From contig JAUCBN010000042.1 in the NCBI GenBank assembly GCA_035048815.1, forward strand, positions 2,046,001-2,110,000: 64,000 nucleotides of DNA, given 5' to 3'. Of the stretch, positions 26,477 through 39,409 are shown one piece after another. The notes beneath the pieces are model-generated. The model was not told the origin of the DNA. It did not search any database and was given only the letters and a program-made list of their open reading frames with translations. The position numbers and the translations under genes were made by a program. This stretch comes from Abelmoschus esculentus (taxonomy: Eukaryota; Streptophyta; Magnoliopsida; Malvales; Malvaceae). Position 1 is the stretch's first letter. Every line of letters begins with the position of its first letter.

Positions 26477-29400
26477 TCAATAAGGTTTGTTCTGTTTGTT
26501 GTCTCTCTTAAGCTGAACCTTCAGTTTCTTACCACCTAATTGGCATCCATTCATCATGTTTATTGCATTTTGAGTGGCGTCTGGAGAGTCGTAACTAACA
26601 AATCCTGCAATGAGGGTGTTCTTGAGAGAGAAAACTCTTTGTTGCTCGTATCAGATTGAGAAGTAAAAGAAAATGCACTTACCAAAACATTTACTAGCCC
26701 CCGTTGCTTTGTCAACGAAGACCTTTGCACTTACGACACTGCCGAATCCTTGAAAAGCGTTAGCCAATTCTTGATCACCAAATTCTTGAGGTATGTGATA
26801 AATAAAAAGATTTGCTCCAGGAGGACCTAGGACAGAAGCTTAGACTAATTAATTAGTAACATCTCACAACAAAGAATATACTTTTGGATAAGACAACAAA
26901 ACTGAGATGAAAATAGATAGCAAACCTTCAATCTGACCTCCCGAACTTGTGCCAGCACTGGAAGATGATGAAGAATTACTGCTTGTGTTTACTTGTGGCA
27001 TTGAACCAGGTGAACCAGTCAACGGACGGTGGCTCATCATTCCTCCAGGGTATGCCATGGGGTACTGAAGGCCTTGCACACCTGGGTAAGCCGAGCCAAC
27101 ATAATTTCCAGGAGACATAGCATAATTTCTAGGAGAAATATTGGGAGCAAAGTTAGTTCTTATACCTCGCAAAGCACTACCTTGATTTACCGGAGGAATC
27201 ATATTGCGAAATGCAGCCTGATTCTGCATTGGTGGAGAGCGGTACTGCATAAATCCATAACTTCCTGGAGCCTAATAAATGATGAGATGATCAATCACAT
27301 TAAGATTTACAATGCTATGTCAGAACATCATGAAAAAAAAGGCACAACTCTCTCAGCCAAAAGGGGGGAAAGAACCACTGGTTATTCGCTAAAATATGCA
27401 TTTCTGAAATTTGAAAATTTCCCCATGCAGAGAAGGAAAAACTACCTGATATCCATATCCATTGTACGGAGGAACATAACCCATTGGCAAGGCTCCAAAT
27501 GAAGGATGATGTGAATCAGCATTTGGATTATTTGAATCTTGAAATTGGCCTCTCTGTGCCCTTCGTGCTTGTCTTTCCTTCTCTGTATCTGCCCATTTGA
27601 CAACGAGAGGGACACTTGAACCCTAAAATAGGAGAACATAAAGACCGGCATATAATACACCTTTATTTGTGAATAACTCACTCACCAGACATGATAGGCT
27701 TAACTAATGTTTGGAAGGCAAGAGATAAGCCTAAGCCTTTGATTAAAGATCAACTATCAATTAAACGATCAAGGTATAGTGAAGACGATGCTTCCAAATG
27801 TGTACATGCGTTTTGAACAAAACCCGCTAGGGTGTAGGAATCTAGGAGATTCAGATGTAAGCATTAGTGTATCTTGGTCGAGATAAAATATGGGTTTCTA
27901 ACCATATAATATTTGCTTGACAACTTTGATACAATGCAACATGCAATTAACATAATGATGTATTTTTTGCTTAATTGCCATTTGAGGGAGATGGAACCTT
28001 TGCCACTAAAATTACGGTTTTGTTGGCATGATGACTTTCTTTTCTTGGATTACAATCCATAACAGGGATTTGAGCTTTTTCACAAAGCTAATCAAGTATA
28101 AAGGGATAATTAATTTTTGATATCATAACTTACTTTCTCAGAATAAAAATGAGCATGTAAAATAGTTTATTAATACGTAACTGTTATAGTTCAAACCATT
28201 GCAACATTTAATATGCAAAAGGTACCACCATATAGAACAGGTTAGAAACTCGGAACAATGTTTTGGGTAATTTGTTTATTTTCAACAGCAGAAACATTAA
28301 TGAATACAAACCTCCATTTTATGCTTCCCGTTGATGGCCTGAAGAGCATCAAGGGCTTCTTCTTTAGTCTCATATTTCAAAAAGGCACAGCCTGACATAA
28401 AGAAACAGTACAACTACAATTCAAATATTCAAATCAACTTGAGATTAAGGCTTTATTGTTTATACAATTAATCACTTAAAACATTTTCTTCCTTAAAGAA
28501 AAGGAAATCCAAGATCAAAGAATAAGTACCTTTACTTGTTTGTTGAGAACCTCTTATAATCTGTAGGTCCTTTATGGTTCCGTATTTAGAAAATAAAGCA
28601 GCAACTTCAGCTTCTGAGACATTCTTTGGCATCATGCCAACAAAGAGTTTGTGCTCTAGTGAAAGAAGATAACAAATCATAGTTATGTGCACTTAATCTT
28701 TCCAAACTCAGAGGAAGCAATATTATAAGAAATTATTTCACTGAAGTAATGCATACCTAATCTTTCCAACTCTCCATCTGCATACTTCACTTGCAACGGA
28801 CTAGATGCCTGATTCAGAAAGGAAAGGAAAAAAAATGGGTTCTGAGCAGTTGAACAATAAGACACATAGTAAAAGTGATCTCTGATTCTCTACGCTCAAG
28901 TATATGACAGTATGTAGGTGATTACGACAAAGAACTTCGAATTTAATTGACCCAAGACATCTCATTGGAAGTATGAATGACAGGATCAAGGCATTAAGTT
29001 ATCAATCACTCTAAATCTTAGACCAGGGAAGGGCTGTGTTGTATGAAAAGGCCAATCTTACACCACCACATCAGAATGTATGATAATCAATCACAAAAAA
29101 AAATGTAAACATGAAATGCCACAGTGGATCTCAACACTTGAGGGCTAAGACATAAATTAATCCAATCGTACAAGTAACCAATAACATCTGAAGGAAGGTT
29201 GACCAACTACCTTGTTTTTAGTTACAGGATAATTCTAATGATAAGCTATGTTTTTGTTTGCTCTGCAATTTTATGCAGGTCAATAAAATGCGAAAGGTAT
29301 TGACCGAAATGATCTGGTAGAATGACAAACAGCTTGAGAGTAGTTAGCCTTAAGTAATACACTATAAGTATGACTCAAACCCCTATTGTTTGCTTAATTA

Positions 29401-30336
29401 TTCGAAATTCAGACAAATTCATGGTTTAAATAATTAACTCTTTCACATGCTAGTAAAATTTCTGACAACTTCTCATTTTCATTCTGTAAAACTCAAGATC
29501 CCAATTCACTTCAGATGAGCTAGAATAAATAATTATCAACTTACATACTCTACATTCTACAACTGCATCATCTGCACGAACCTTAATCAGCATGCCAAAG
29601 CAGTTATGAACTTCTACCAAGTTTGCTAAAAAAAAGCTAAATGTACACAAATTTAAGGTAGGTTTAGTGGACACACAAAACAGTTCTATATGCTGTCGAC
29701 TTTGGGTGCTACATTTATAGATTAGCTGCCGGAATAAGTTACAAGCGTCATGTTTATTAAAATAAGCTAACTACGCCCAACGTTGGACAGTACCATGTAG
29801 ATCTTCACAACAGTGAGTCAGTGACTAACAATGTGGCAACGAATCACTAAAAGCAAGGGAAAACATGGAGATTAGATTAAAAAAATGAACTAACCCCAGG
29901 CAAAGTCTTCTTATTATGACAAGCATTGACTGCCTTATCGGCCTCCTCTCTCGACGGACATATAACAAAGCAACATCCTTAATCAACAGAAAACAAAAAC
30001 AAACACGAGAAAACCTCAAAATTAAGGTTCTAAACACCACAAATCTCACTCCAAACTAAACAAATCAAGCAAATCACTAAAAAACCGCGAAAACAAAGAG
30101 AAAATCGCTAGAGATTTGAAATTAAACGATAAATTTGTTAAGAAAAAAGAAAAGGAAGTTGAACCTCTGGAGGCGCGAGTAACCTTGTCCTTGATGATGT
30201 TGACTTCATCGACCAGAGCAAACTCATTAAAGATTGCAAGAAGTTGAGCTTCCGTCATGTGCTTCGGCACTTGACCAACGAACAGCTTCACGCTCTCTTC
30301 TCCCGTCGTGTTCTTCTCCTTTTTCTCCTCCGCCAT
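26477..30336 (-). CDS. BRN1: RNA-binding protein BRN1-like (BRUNO/CELF family, three RRMs)
   Basis: Nine coding exons, 30165-30336, 29895-29977, 28757-28808, 28530-28655, 28312-28391, 27446-27622, 26926-27271, 26683-26826 and 26477-26604, total 1308 bases, or 435 residues. RRM1 begins near residue 16 (VKLFVGQVPKHM, with RNP1 GCCFVI). RRM2 begins near 104 (HKLFVGMMPKNVS, with GCAFLKY). RRM3 begins near 348 (ANLFIYHIPQEF, with CFGFVSY). The linker between RRM2 and RRM3 is rich in Gly, Met, Pro, Asn and Ser. This layout is that of CELF/Bruno proteins; in Arabidopsis BRN1/BRN2 bind transcript 3' ends and delay flowering by repressing SOC1. Binding to a similar target here is inference. The start ATG gives the family N-terminus MAEEKKEK; no in-frame ATG lies upstream. 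A short upstream reading frame lies in the leader. Confidence 0.93.
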
Positions 30337-30398
30337 CAATGCCTGTTCTTCTTCCTCTATTTTGTCGGATTGTTTGTCTTTGATTTTAGCGGATTTGT

Positions 30399-30455
30399 TT
30401 ATTTCGTTAGTTTTTGGAGTCGTCCGCCTGGGTGGGAAAGAATGGATTTCTCCAT
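30399..30455 (-). promoter_or_regulatory. Upstream reading frame in the BRN1-like leader
   Basis: An ATG at 30455 opens an 18-codon frame (MEKSILSHPGGRLQKLTK) that ends at TAA 30399-30401, about 60 bases before the main start and in another frame. If the transcript begins upstream of 30455, it could reduce or tune translation of the RNA-binding protein. The transcript start is not known. Confidence 0.45.
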
Positions 30456-31366
30456 GGCAAAGTAGGATATTCAATGGATTTAATGTAATTAAAAAACATT
30501 GCAAAAGTGGGGTTGGTGTTTGGTTTTATTTACGACACTGCCATTACAGCTGTTCAGTTTGATATACTTTGAAGGGATGTCGTTGTTGAATGACGTGATT
30601 ATCCTTTTTTATTTTCTTTTGTCTTATTTGTCAATTTTTATTTTATATAATGATTCTTATTGGCTGTCTTGCTTTTGAATAAAAATATGACTCGCGGCCG
30701 GTAGGAGATTATTAAATAAATCTTATTTATTATGTTATTTACGTAATTAAAATGTTTATTTTTAAATAATTATTTAATAGTTATTTATTTATTAATTATA
30801 TATAAAAATAATGATTTATCTTAAAAAATTAAGATAAATGATCTTGATTAATTAGATACAAATAACGTGATAAATATGGTTTATTTAATAATTTTTTGCG
30901 GCCAGCGGATCAATTTCAACTCATTAATATATGCTGTCGTCTAGATTTTGTTTTATAAAATGTACTTTTTAAATTTCTCACCATTTTTATCAAGTACATT
31001 AATGGGAAGAAAAGTGAATTTCTCATCTTTTCCTTTAATTTTCAATTCATCCAATTTGCTTTCTCCTCTAAAACGCACTATTTTATCATGCATATCTAAG
31101 TGGCATCTCAAATGAGGACCAAGATAGTCGTGCATAAGCTTAGCTACGGAAATTAATGGGATTCGAGTCAAGTTGAATTGATTAAAAATTAATTTATTAA
31201 ATTTTATTTTACATCTTTCAAATATAAAAGAATAAGATATAATTAACAATTTCACGTTAACTTAAGTGAATTAAAAGACATATATATGTAAAAGAAAATT
31301 GTTCTGATAGGTAATGTTTTTTTTTAAGTGTGTAGTTCTTTTACTTGATTTTATATATTAAAATAT

Positions 31367-31580
31367 CAGAAATTATATCATGGATAAGTCTTATAGTATT
31401 ATTCATGGATCAACTACTAAAAATCATCAATCTCATCATATTTTTCTGTATCATGTTTTTTATGTCATTTTTTTTAAATAAATATTTATTTTAAAAAAAT
31501 ATGACATGAAAAAATTAATAAGACTGATATTTTTTAGTATTAATCCATAAATATAAAACTTACCCATAATATAATTTCTT
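31367..31580. mobile_element. MITE-like inverted-repeat element, copy 2
   Basis: The left end reads CAGAAATTATATCATGGATAA. The right end on the opposite strand reads AAGAAATTATATTATGGGTAA. Internal matches include ATGGATCAACTACTAAAAAT against ATGGATTAATACTAAAAAAT. Length and end sequence match copy 1 at 12.1 kb. It has no coding capacity. Confidence 0.68.
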
Positions 31581-33916
31581 CGTTTTAATAATCAAATAAA
31601 TTAAAAGTCCCGGGTTCCTATCACTTTCCGCAAAAAGCAAAAAATATCCTCGTTTTAGAACTTTCTCTTGTTTTTAGACCAATCTTCTAAACGTTGTACC
31701 CTGCTGCTACGACCGAGTTAAGTTTCTGTGTAGAGGAAAAAGCAAATAAAAGACAAAAGTCAAACTGAAAACGAGAGGAAGCTGGTTGACCAACCCCAAG
31801 CCTTATCTCTATAATATCACCAGCATGGGTTACATTTTCCAAAAGAGAACCCTCCCACCATTACGGGCTATACGGAGAGAGTGGGATTCATCGAATGAGG
31901 AAGGGTCGAAGATGGCGGTGAAAGGGACGGATTGGTGGGGAAAAGTTGCGGGAGATCCGAGTGACTCAGTACTTTATTTTATTTTATTTATAAGCACTAT
32001 TTTAAATTTTCACTAGATAAATAAAAATATATATAACGTCAATAATGTAGCGTAATGTTATCGGTCCAATTTCTTTTTACAAAATGCGTCAGATTTTTAA
32101 GACAATTTTGGGTAATATTTCATATTTTAAGCACGTTTATAACAAAATAAATAATTAGGTATTAAGTGTAGAAAAGGGCAACGTTAGAGAATAATTGTGT
32201 TTTGATTGAAATGATAGTTATTTTATTTTATATTATTTTTCATATTAATTTAATTTTTTATATTTTATTTTAAATTAAAAATAATTTTACAAATTTATTT
32301 TAATAGACATAATATTTTTAATTTAATATTTTTGTTTATATAAATAATATATAAATTATTTATCGTCAATTAAATAAAAATTTTGTTTACACATGAATTA
32401 TTTGAATCAAAACAAAATTTTAAAAACTTTAACTGATTTTAAAAAATATATCAATTAAAATAATTATTTAATTAAACGCTATTTATTTATTTTACTTTAT
32501 AATATTCGTGTATTAAGCCTATTTGTAACGATCAAGAGGAGGGTAAGGGGGTAAAAGCGTAGGAGAGGGTACAACCGTAGATTTGCCTGAAAACCGAGGG
32601 TACAAACGTCGGCTTACTTCCTCTTCCAACCAGTGCTCTCCGCCTCGTGTTTTTTCCCGCTTAGCAACTTGCACACACCGGGTAATTTTTTTACGGCTAG
32701 TAAAAAGTACAGAAATGTTCCACTACGCCGGTGAACCACTACACTCAGACAAAATTCACCAATGTTCCAAACTCCGATAATATTTTTTATTTTCAAAATT
32801 TGAATTTTTTAAAATTTTTAATTTTTAAAATTTAAATCTAACCATTAACACGATTAAAATTATTTCTTAAACTTGAATTAAAATTTTATATACACAGTTA
32901 AATCAAAATCAATATATAGGAGTATATCATACTACATATTTAAATAAATTTACTAAAATATTAACGCTAATAATTGGATTTTAATTTTTCAATAAAATAT
33001 ATAAATTAAATAAACAACAAATGTGGGACCCTGTCTTCGCAACCCATGTTAGAGTAGTTCCCAGGTCATAACACCCGAACGTGTGAGGGCCTAAAACCAC
33101 TTGGATTTAACATAGCCATTAGCCAAGTAGCCAACAGCCCCTAATGAACTGCACTGATTGGGGCCAAGCATGTGCTATTTTATTGTTAGTTTTAGTGAGA
33201 TATTATACTCATAAAAATAATTAAAAAATAAAAAAAATGTATATTTAAAATATTACGACAAAATTTATAGTATTAAGAGTATAATATTATTTTTTAATAT
33301 TATCTTTTAAAAATTATTATTTTACTTCTGAGTCTTATTCACGAGTTATAACAAATAAAATTGTAAGATAAGATAATATTTTTAAAGAATAATATCAAAA
33401 GAATATGGTATTATATTTATATTATCATAGATTTTACTGTAATAGTTTAAATAAGTATTTTTTTTATTCTTTTAATTAATTTTATGGAGCACAATATCTT
33501 ATTAAAATTGTATGTTTTATCATTACTCTAAAAAGTAAATATCAATAAATTAAATTAGGAAAACATCATTAAAGTCGCACCATTTATTCACATGAAAATA
33601 AGAAGAAATTTTGTCAAACTGTAACTCTAAAAATTAAGAATTTAGGATTTAAAATTAAAAAATAATTTAATAATTAAAGTATAGTAAATTAAAATAGAAA
33701 TATAGAGCGTAATTTTAAAGTTTAAAATTTAAAATTTTATTCTTTAATATTAAAATATATATTAGAAAAACTAAAAAAGAACCAAGCATTTTTTTCACGT
33801 GTTGGGTAACATTTTCCTCCGCACCTACGAGGTGATACCGTGGAAAAAAAGAACATTTCAAAGAAACTTTGAAATATACATTTTTTAAAAATAAACAAAT
33901 GCATAAAAAATAATAA

Positions 33917-34182
33917 AAAAAATTATACCTATCTTTGGATAAATAATATTATTGGTTATTCCGTATGAAACTAACCAATTAAATATATTTATTTAATTTT
34001 ATTTTTATCAGGTGAATCTTAATTAATATTTATTATAAATTGAGTATAAAAATAGTTTTTATCAAGTAAAGATTCACTCAATAAAAATATAAACAAAAAT
34101 TAATTAAATAAATATATTTAATTAGTTGGTTCCATGCATAACGTGACAAAAATAATCCATGATTCTATAATATAATTTCTCC
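33917..34182. mobile_element. MITE-like inverted-repeat element, copy 3
   Basis: The arms share a long palindromic block (CCAATTAAATATATTTATTT on the left, CCAACTAATTAAATATATTT on the opposite strand at the right). The right end reads GGAGAAATTATATTATAG, nearly identical to the left end of copy 1. The element is slightly longer than the other two copies because of an internal AT-rich block. Confidence 0.65.
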
Positions 34183-34934
34183 TATCTTTAACATCTATAT
34201 ATAATATGATATTTAATTACTAAAGTTAGGTTCAGTATTGCACATAATTACTAAAGTTAGGTACCAAAAAGTTATATTTCCCCAATTAAAAGCAGCACAA
34301 TTAAAAGCAGCAAAATAAAGCCGAAACCGAATCCGGGCGGCCTTATACATTCGGGTGAGACAAAAGGTGCGGTTCAAGTATCGGATAAGGAGCAGATGGC
34401 ACTCTCACAGACACAGTGAAATTTTGGTCCAAGTCCTCCACACACACAAAAAGTACACCAAACCCAACCAACATTGAAACAACCTTCCTTCGCACTGGCG
34501 AAGGCCGGCGGCCTCAGATTCCATCGCCCTAAAACCTCGATCCTTGTTGACCTGGATGTTCTTCCACGTGCTTTGATCTGTGTAAGGTTTGATAATTTGC
34601 AATAATCGTCTTATTTCTTATTATCTGGTAGTTTGATGGTCTTTGGTTGGTCAGGATAAGAAGAGAGTTCTACAGTTTTGATTGTATTAGATTTCCAGTT
34701 CTGGATCGTGTTGTTTAGTGCTCATAGCTTATTTGTGTATGAATTTTGAGAGTTTAACTGCAAAATTCAAATCGTTAGTGTTTATTCTGTTATTCTTTTG
34801 TGTTTGTAAGCTTCGATTTTGGAGATGTTAGGTCGTATGGCGTAGAGGTTCTGGAATTGGATGTTTTAGGTTAATTGTTTGGTCATTAGAAATTTTAGAG
34901 GTTATCATTGGATTTTAAAGGATAGGAGGCACTG

Positions 34935-37620
34935 ATGTCGTTTAGGAGCATTGTCCTGGACATGAAGGGAGAGTTGGGGAGTATATCGAGAGGATTTGAT
35001 GTCAAGTTTGGGCATGGTATGCGATCGAGGTCGCACAGGGTAGTACAAGATAGCTCAGTTCTGGTTGATGTGTTCAAGCAGAGTTGTTGGGCAAACATGC
35101 CGCCTGAGCTTTTAAGGGATGTGTTGATGAGAATAGAAGCATCAGAGAGTACTTGGCCTCCACGGAAGAATGTGGTTGTTTGTGCTGGTGTATGTAGGAA
35201 TTGGAGAGAGATTATGAAGGAAATTGTGAAAACCCCTGAAATTTCTTGCAAATTGACATTCCCAATCTCACTGAAGCAGGTACTAGATGCATGCCCGTCC
35301 TTTATTCTTTTCTGTTAACTGCATTTTAATTTTTATTAGATTGAATGCTTTCACCGAATCTTAAAGTGATTTTGTTATACTCTACCTTCGAATCATTTTT
35401 TTTACAAAGATTTCATAATCAACTGAAATAGCATGCAAGTAAAGATAAGGTAACACCGTATCAGGAATCATGAACTATTCTCAACCCACACAACTTCACC
35501 ACATAACAATAAAGTATGTAACTAAAGAATTTGCTATGGTGTTCCCATCGCCCTCAAGGAAAGAGATAGATTCTTGATCCAGGTGTTCTGCTATGGATGA
35601 TTTGACACCTCCATCCTTGAGGACCATTTAAGATGATTACATTATAAATGCCTATAACCTGAGAAAAAAAATATTCATTCTCTTATAGCCATAACTTTCG
35701 TTGCAAGTACACTTAAAATAGGGTTACTTTTCCTGCCCCTAGCATTTATGGTACAACCATCTGAATATTGTAAAATGGATCCCAGACTTTCCTCCAAATT
35801 CCCCTTTGTGCAGCATCTACGTATATTATAAAAACACCAGTAGGTGATGACTCCACTTGGTGGGATTCACATTCTAGTTCGTCTTCTTTTTTCCTTTTTA
35901 TTTTTTCTGAAGTTTGTTTTAAGTTGGAACATTTCCCTAGCATTTACAAAAGTTGTGACAATCCCTTGCTGCAGTTATATTCTCTTTACAGGTGTGAGGT
36001 TTTCATAAGTGATGGTGGGTGATGATGCACTGATGTTTAAAATGAGAAAAATGAGAGGGAAATATTTACCTTCTGCTGATTTGTTTGACTTCAGATGTGT
36101 CTTGAATTCTAGGATTGACTTGCGATACGCATTAGGAAGTTTAGATTCTAAAGTTAGAAATATGTTGGGTACTGTTCTGTTATCAGGCCGCATCACAGAA
36201 GATATTTTTTTTCATAAGTGATCAAATCATGAATTTTGAATTCTAAAGGTAGAAATTCTCCTGAGATAATTGCAAATTTGAGAGTTGCTGGGTTGTATAA
36301 TTGCTTGAAAGGTACCTATCTAATATAATGGAGAATAGACTAGAAGCTCTTCGGTTCGACTTTGATCAGTTTTCATTATGCATTAACTATCCATGATAAA
36401 GTAAGTGAAAAGGTAGGATATATGTTCAAGTCTTTTGTTTTTTGCTTTTGCAGCCTGGTCCAAGGAACTCCCTCCTCCAGTGTTACATAAAACGGAGCCG
36501 TAGCAACCAAACATATTATCTTTATCTTGGCTTGAATCAAGGTGAGCTGCTTTTATTTATGTTTCTTTTGAGGTGATTGGTCTTTTGGTATCTTTTCTTA
36601 GTTGTGTATGTGCTGTTTTGCTTTATTTATTTACTTGGCAGCTTCCAATGATGATGGGAAGTTTCTTCTCGCTGCAAGGAAGTGCCGCCGTCCTACCTGC
36701 ACAGATTATATCATCTCATTAAATGGCAATGATGTGTCAAAAGGAAGCAGTACCTACATTGGAAAGTTGAGGTATTGTCAATTGGCTTATGATTTTACTG
36801 ATGCATCATCCATTAGTCCTTTCAGAAATCTAAACTTACCTTGATTTGCTTTAACAGATCAAACTTTTTGGGAACCAAATTCACAGTCTATGATGCACAG
36901 CCTCCAAATGCTGGAACCAAGGTTACCAAAAGTTCCTCCACCAAGCTAATTAATATGAAACAAGTTTCTCCTCGTGTCCCAGCTGGCAACTATCCTGTCG
37001 CTCACATCTCTTATGAGTTGAATGTCCTGGGTTCTAGGTAAGGAGCATCTGAAAAGTTGTTCTTTCTTTCTCTTTCTGTCATGGGGTGGTCATCGTTTAG
37101 CACCTAGTTCTTTTATGCTTACTAAAATCAACATATTCTGCACCATAGAGGTCCAAGGAGAATGCAGTGTGTAATGGATGCCATCCCAACCTCTTCTATT
37201 GAGCCTGGAGGTGTTGTTCCCACACAGACTGAATTCCTCCGCAGTAATCTGGATACCTTCCCATCACTGATGTTCTTTAGATCAAAATCAACCAGGTCAG
37301 AAAGTTTCCGATCTGGACCTTTGTCTGAGCCGAAAGATGGAATGTTGGTATTGAGGAACAAGTCACCCAGGTGGCATGAACAACTCCAGTGCTGGTGTCT
37401 GAACTTTAATGGAAGGGTGACAGTTGCTTCAGTAAAAAATTTTCAGCTGGTTGCATCTCCAGAAAATGGAGTTGCTGGGCATGAGCATGAGAATGTCATT
37501 CTCCAGTTCGGGAAAGTGGGGAAGGATGTATTCACTATGGATTACCAATATCCAATCTCAGCTTTTCAGGCATTTGCTATATGCCTCAGTAGCTTTGACA
37601 CTAAGATTGCTTGTGAGTGA
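34935..37620 (+). CDS. TLP3: Tubby-like F-box protein, TLP3-like
   Basis: Five exons, 34935-35279, 36454-36541, 36642-36771, 36858-37037 and 37149-37620, total 1215 bases, or 404 residues. Residues about 50-110 are the F-box (CWANMPPELLRDVLMRIE, VCAGVCRNWREI). Residues about 116-404 are the tubby barrel (QTYYLYLGLN, RRPTCTDYIISL, YIGKLRSNFLGTKFTVYD, ending AICLSSFDTKIACE). The F-box should bind SKP1/ASK, linking it to cullin-1; the tubby domain binds membrane phosphoinositides, and Arabidopsis TLP3 moves between plasma membrane and nucleus in stress and ABA responses. Near-identity of the FDVKFGHG and FGKVGKDVFTMDYQ segments to TLP3 as I recall it supports the subgroup. The first intron is 1.17 kb and holds no gene. 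All boundaries are GT-AG. Confidence 0.95.
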
Positions 37621-39056
37621 TATGCAAACAGGTATGAGCTTAACCTAACTTTTGAACTTTGAAAATTTTATCAATGTAAGCATCTAGTTTTTATCAATCC
37701 CTTTTATTTTCTGGATTATGACAAATAATAACCTGGTTGCTATCGTAGGTGTTGCAAATTTCAACTTCGCTATAACATGTATATAGAGGAGTTGGTTTAC
37801 TCCATTTTTAGCCTAGAATTCTAGAATACTTGTAGAATTTGTCGTGTGACTACCAAAAATGAAAAAGAATCTACCCTGTAGGCTGTAACTTGGTCACATA
37901 TAGTATTGCGTTGCCAATCCTGCCAACACATACTTCCAACCAGCAGATTAATCTTAATCCTGAATTTATTTATGGATCTCGAGTAGCTGAAGCTCCCAAT
38001 TTTGAACTGCAGGTAGATGTGAAATAGTTGGTTTGCAGGGTAATAGTCTTGCTATGGGCTTGACATATTCTGCTACAAAGCTTGTTGGTATTTCAGTGCT
38101 TTCGGTTTTGATACGAGTAATTAGGATTTAACTTGTATTTTAGTTATTTGCTGTATACATAACTGTTTGTATTAAGAGCGAGCGAAACATGACCACCATG
38201 TTATGTTGGTTGTGTGCTTTGTTAACATGATTATTGAGCAAAAAGAAAACTAGAAAACTGTCTGAATGGTTTTTCGAATTTGTTAATGGAGTAGTCCATT
38301 TTTTATGCACACTTCACTTCTCTAATTGTGCCTCTTAAAAGCTTAATTTTTTTTACCAGTTTGAAGAACTGTTGATATTCACTTTTAAAGTTGGGTGGAA
38401 ATTCTTGCCATTGTAATAATTTTAATGTTGAATTGCCATTAGTCAATTAGATTAGAATTCCATTTGCTCATATAGACATTGCAATTAGTCTAACATTTAT
38501 CAGTGCTTATAAAGTTGTAAGGCAAAAATAGTAATGAGAAGGTGCGTATCTTATTAAGTCGAGTCAATTTTTTGAGTTAGTTGAGTTGATTGATTTTATT
38601 TTATAGCTCAAAATTTATTTAAACTTTTTCTGAGTTGAAATTTAAGAAATTCGAATGAGTTGTTCGAATTTAATTGAAAATATTTATACTGTACGATATT
38701 GATTGATTTTAGTTTAAATAGTTTATATGATACATATATATATTTTTATATATATGGTATATATATACCAAATAAAATTTAGGGACTTGATTTTAATATA
38801 AAACTTATCTACTAATTATTAAAAAATATATATTAACATAAATTTAATTTTTTCGTGTCAAATTAAAGTAAAAAAATTATTTTTTTAAGTTGAGTTTTTG
38901 TTTTACCTAACAACACTACAATGAGAAACGAAATGATTAGAAAGTGTAAAAGTAGATCTCAGAGTTTATTAAAAGGCATTAGACAACATAAGTAGAGATG
39001 GATCAGCCACCCATGCCATGAGATTAGGTGACTCCTGATGAATAAATATACAGTGA
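37621..39056. other. 3' flank of the tubby-like gene and AT-rich spacer
   Basis: The first several hundred bases probably contain the 3' untranslated region of the tubby-like gene, possibly with an intron (GTATGAGC follows the stop at about 37632). From 38.5 to 38.9 kb the DNA is very AT-rich with an ATATAT-type run. No gene was recognised. Confidence 0.5.
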
Positions 39057-39409
39057 TTAGAAAGGTGGAGGGCCATAGCCACGGGGTCCCCCAAAGCAGT
39101 CTTGCAGCAACCAACAACAGCAAAGGCAGTAGAAGCTGCATGTCCAAACAATTCAAAGCTCAATCAAAACGAGTTCAACTAGTCATGGAAGGATAATTGA
39201 TGCACTACTTACCATGAAGATATCATGTTGCATAAACCGTTGGCAAAGCCACCGAAAAACCCACCAGGACCTCCAAATCCAGGGCCCCAGGGACCTCCTG
39301 GCCCAAAGCCGCCGGGTCCCCCAGGACCTCCCCACCCCCCAGGTCCTCCAGGACCAGGACCCCACCCACCAGGTCCACCAGGCCCTCCTCCCGGTCCGCC
39401 AGGTCCCAT
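39057..39409 (-). CDS. Small Gly/Pro-rich protein with a Cys-rich C-terminus
   Basis: Two exons, 39213-39409 and 39057-39135, give 91 residues. The start ATG at 39409 is the first in frame after a stop. The first two thirds are GGPGG/GPGGPGGWGG repeats. The C-terminal third, partly from exon 2, is NGLCNMISSC followed by FYCLCCCWLLQDCF and ends GYGPPPF. A Gly-rich tract followed by a hydrophobic Cys cluster recalls small plant Cys-rich, possibly palmitoylated or membrane-anchored proteins, but I know no established function. There is no signal peptide. The splice joins TG with C to rebuild a Cys codon, which restores the Cys-rich tail. The same DNA on the other strand has a long Pro-rich frame that is only a shadow of the repeat. 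Confidence 0.72.

Larger units (their letters stand above)
30456..34934. other. Intergenic region between divergently transcribed BRN1-like and tubby-like genes
   Basis: The flanks are the promoters of two genes pointing outward. From about 30.6 to 34.2 kb the sequence is mostly AT-rich, with two MITE-like copies listed separately. The section 34.4-34.93 kb is probably the leader of the tubby-like gene, perhaps with a leader intron between GTAAGG near 34582 and an AG near 34920. No conserved protein was recognised. Confidence 0.55.

Noticed and set aside
36009..36221. Open frame of about 70 codons in the first intron of the tubby-like gene
   Set aside because: It lies wholly within the intron, has no homology I recognise, and the gene is complete without it.
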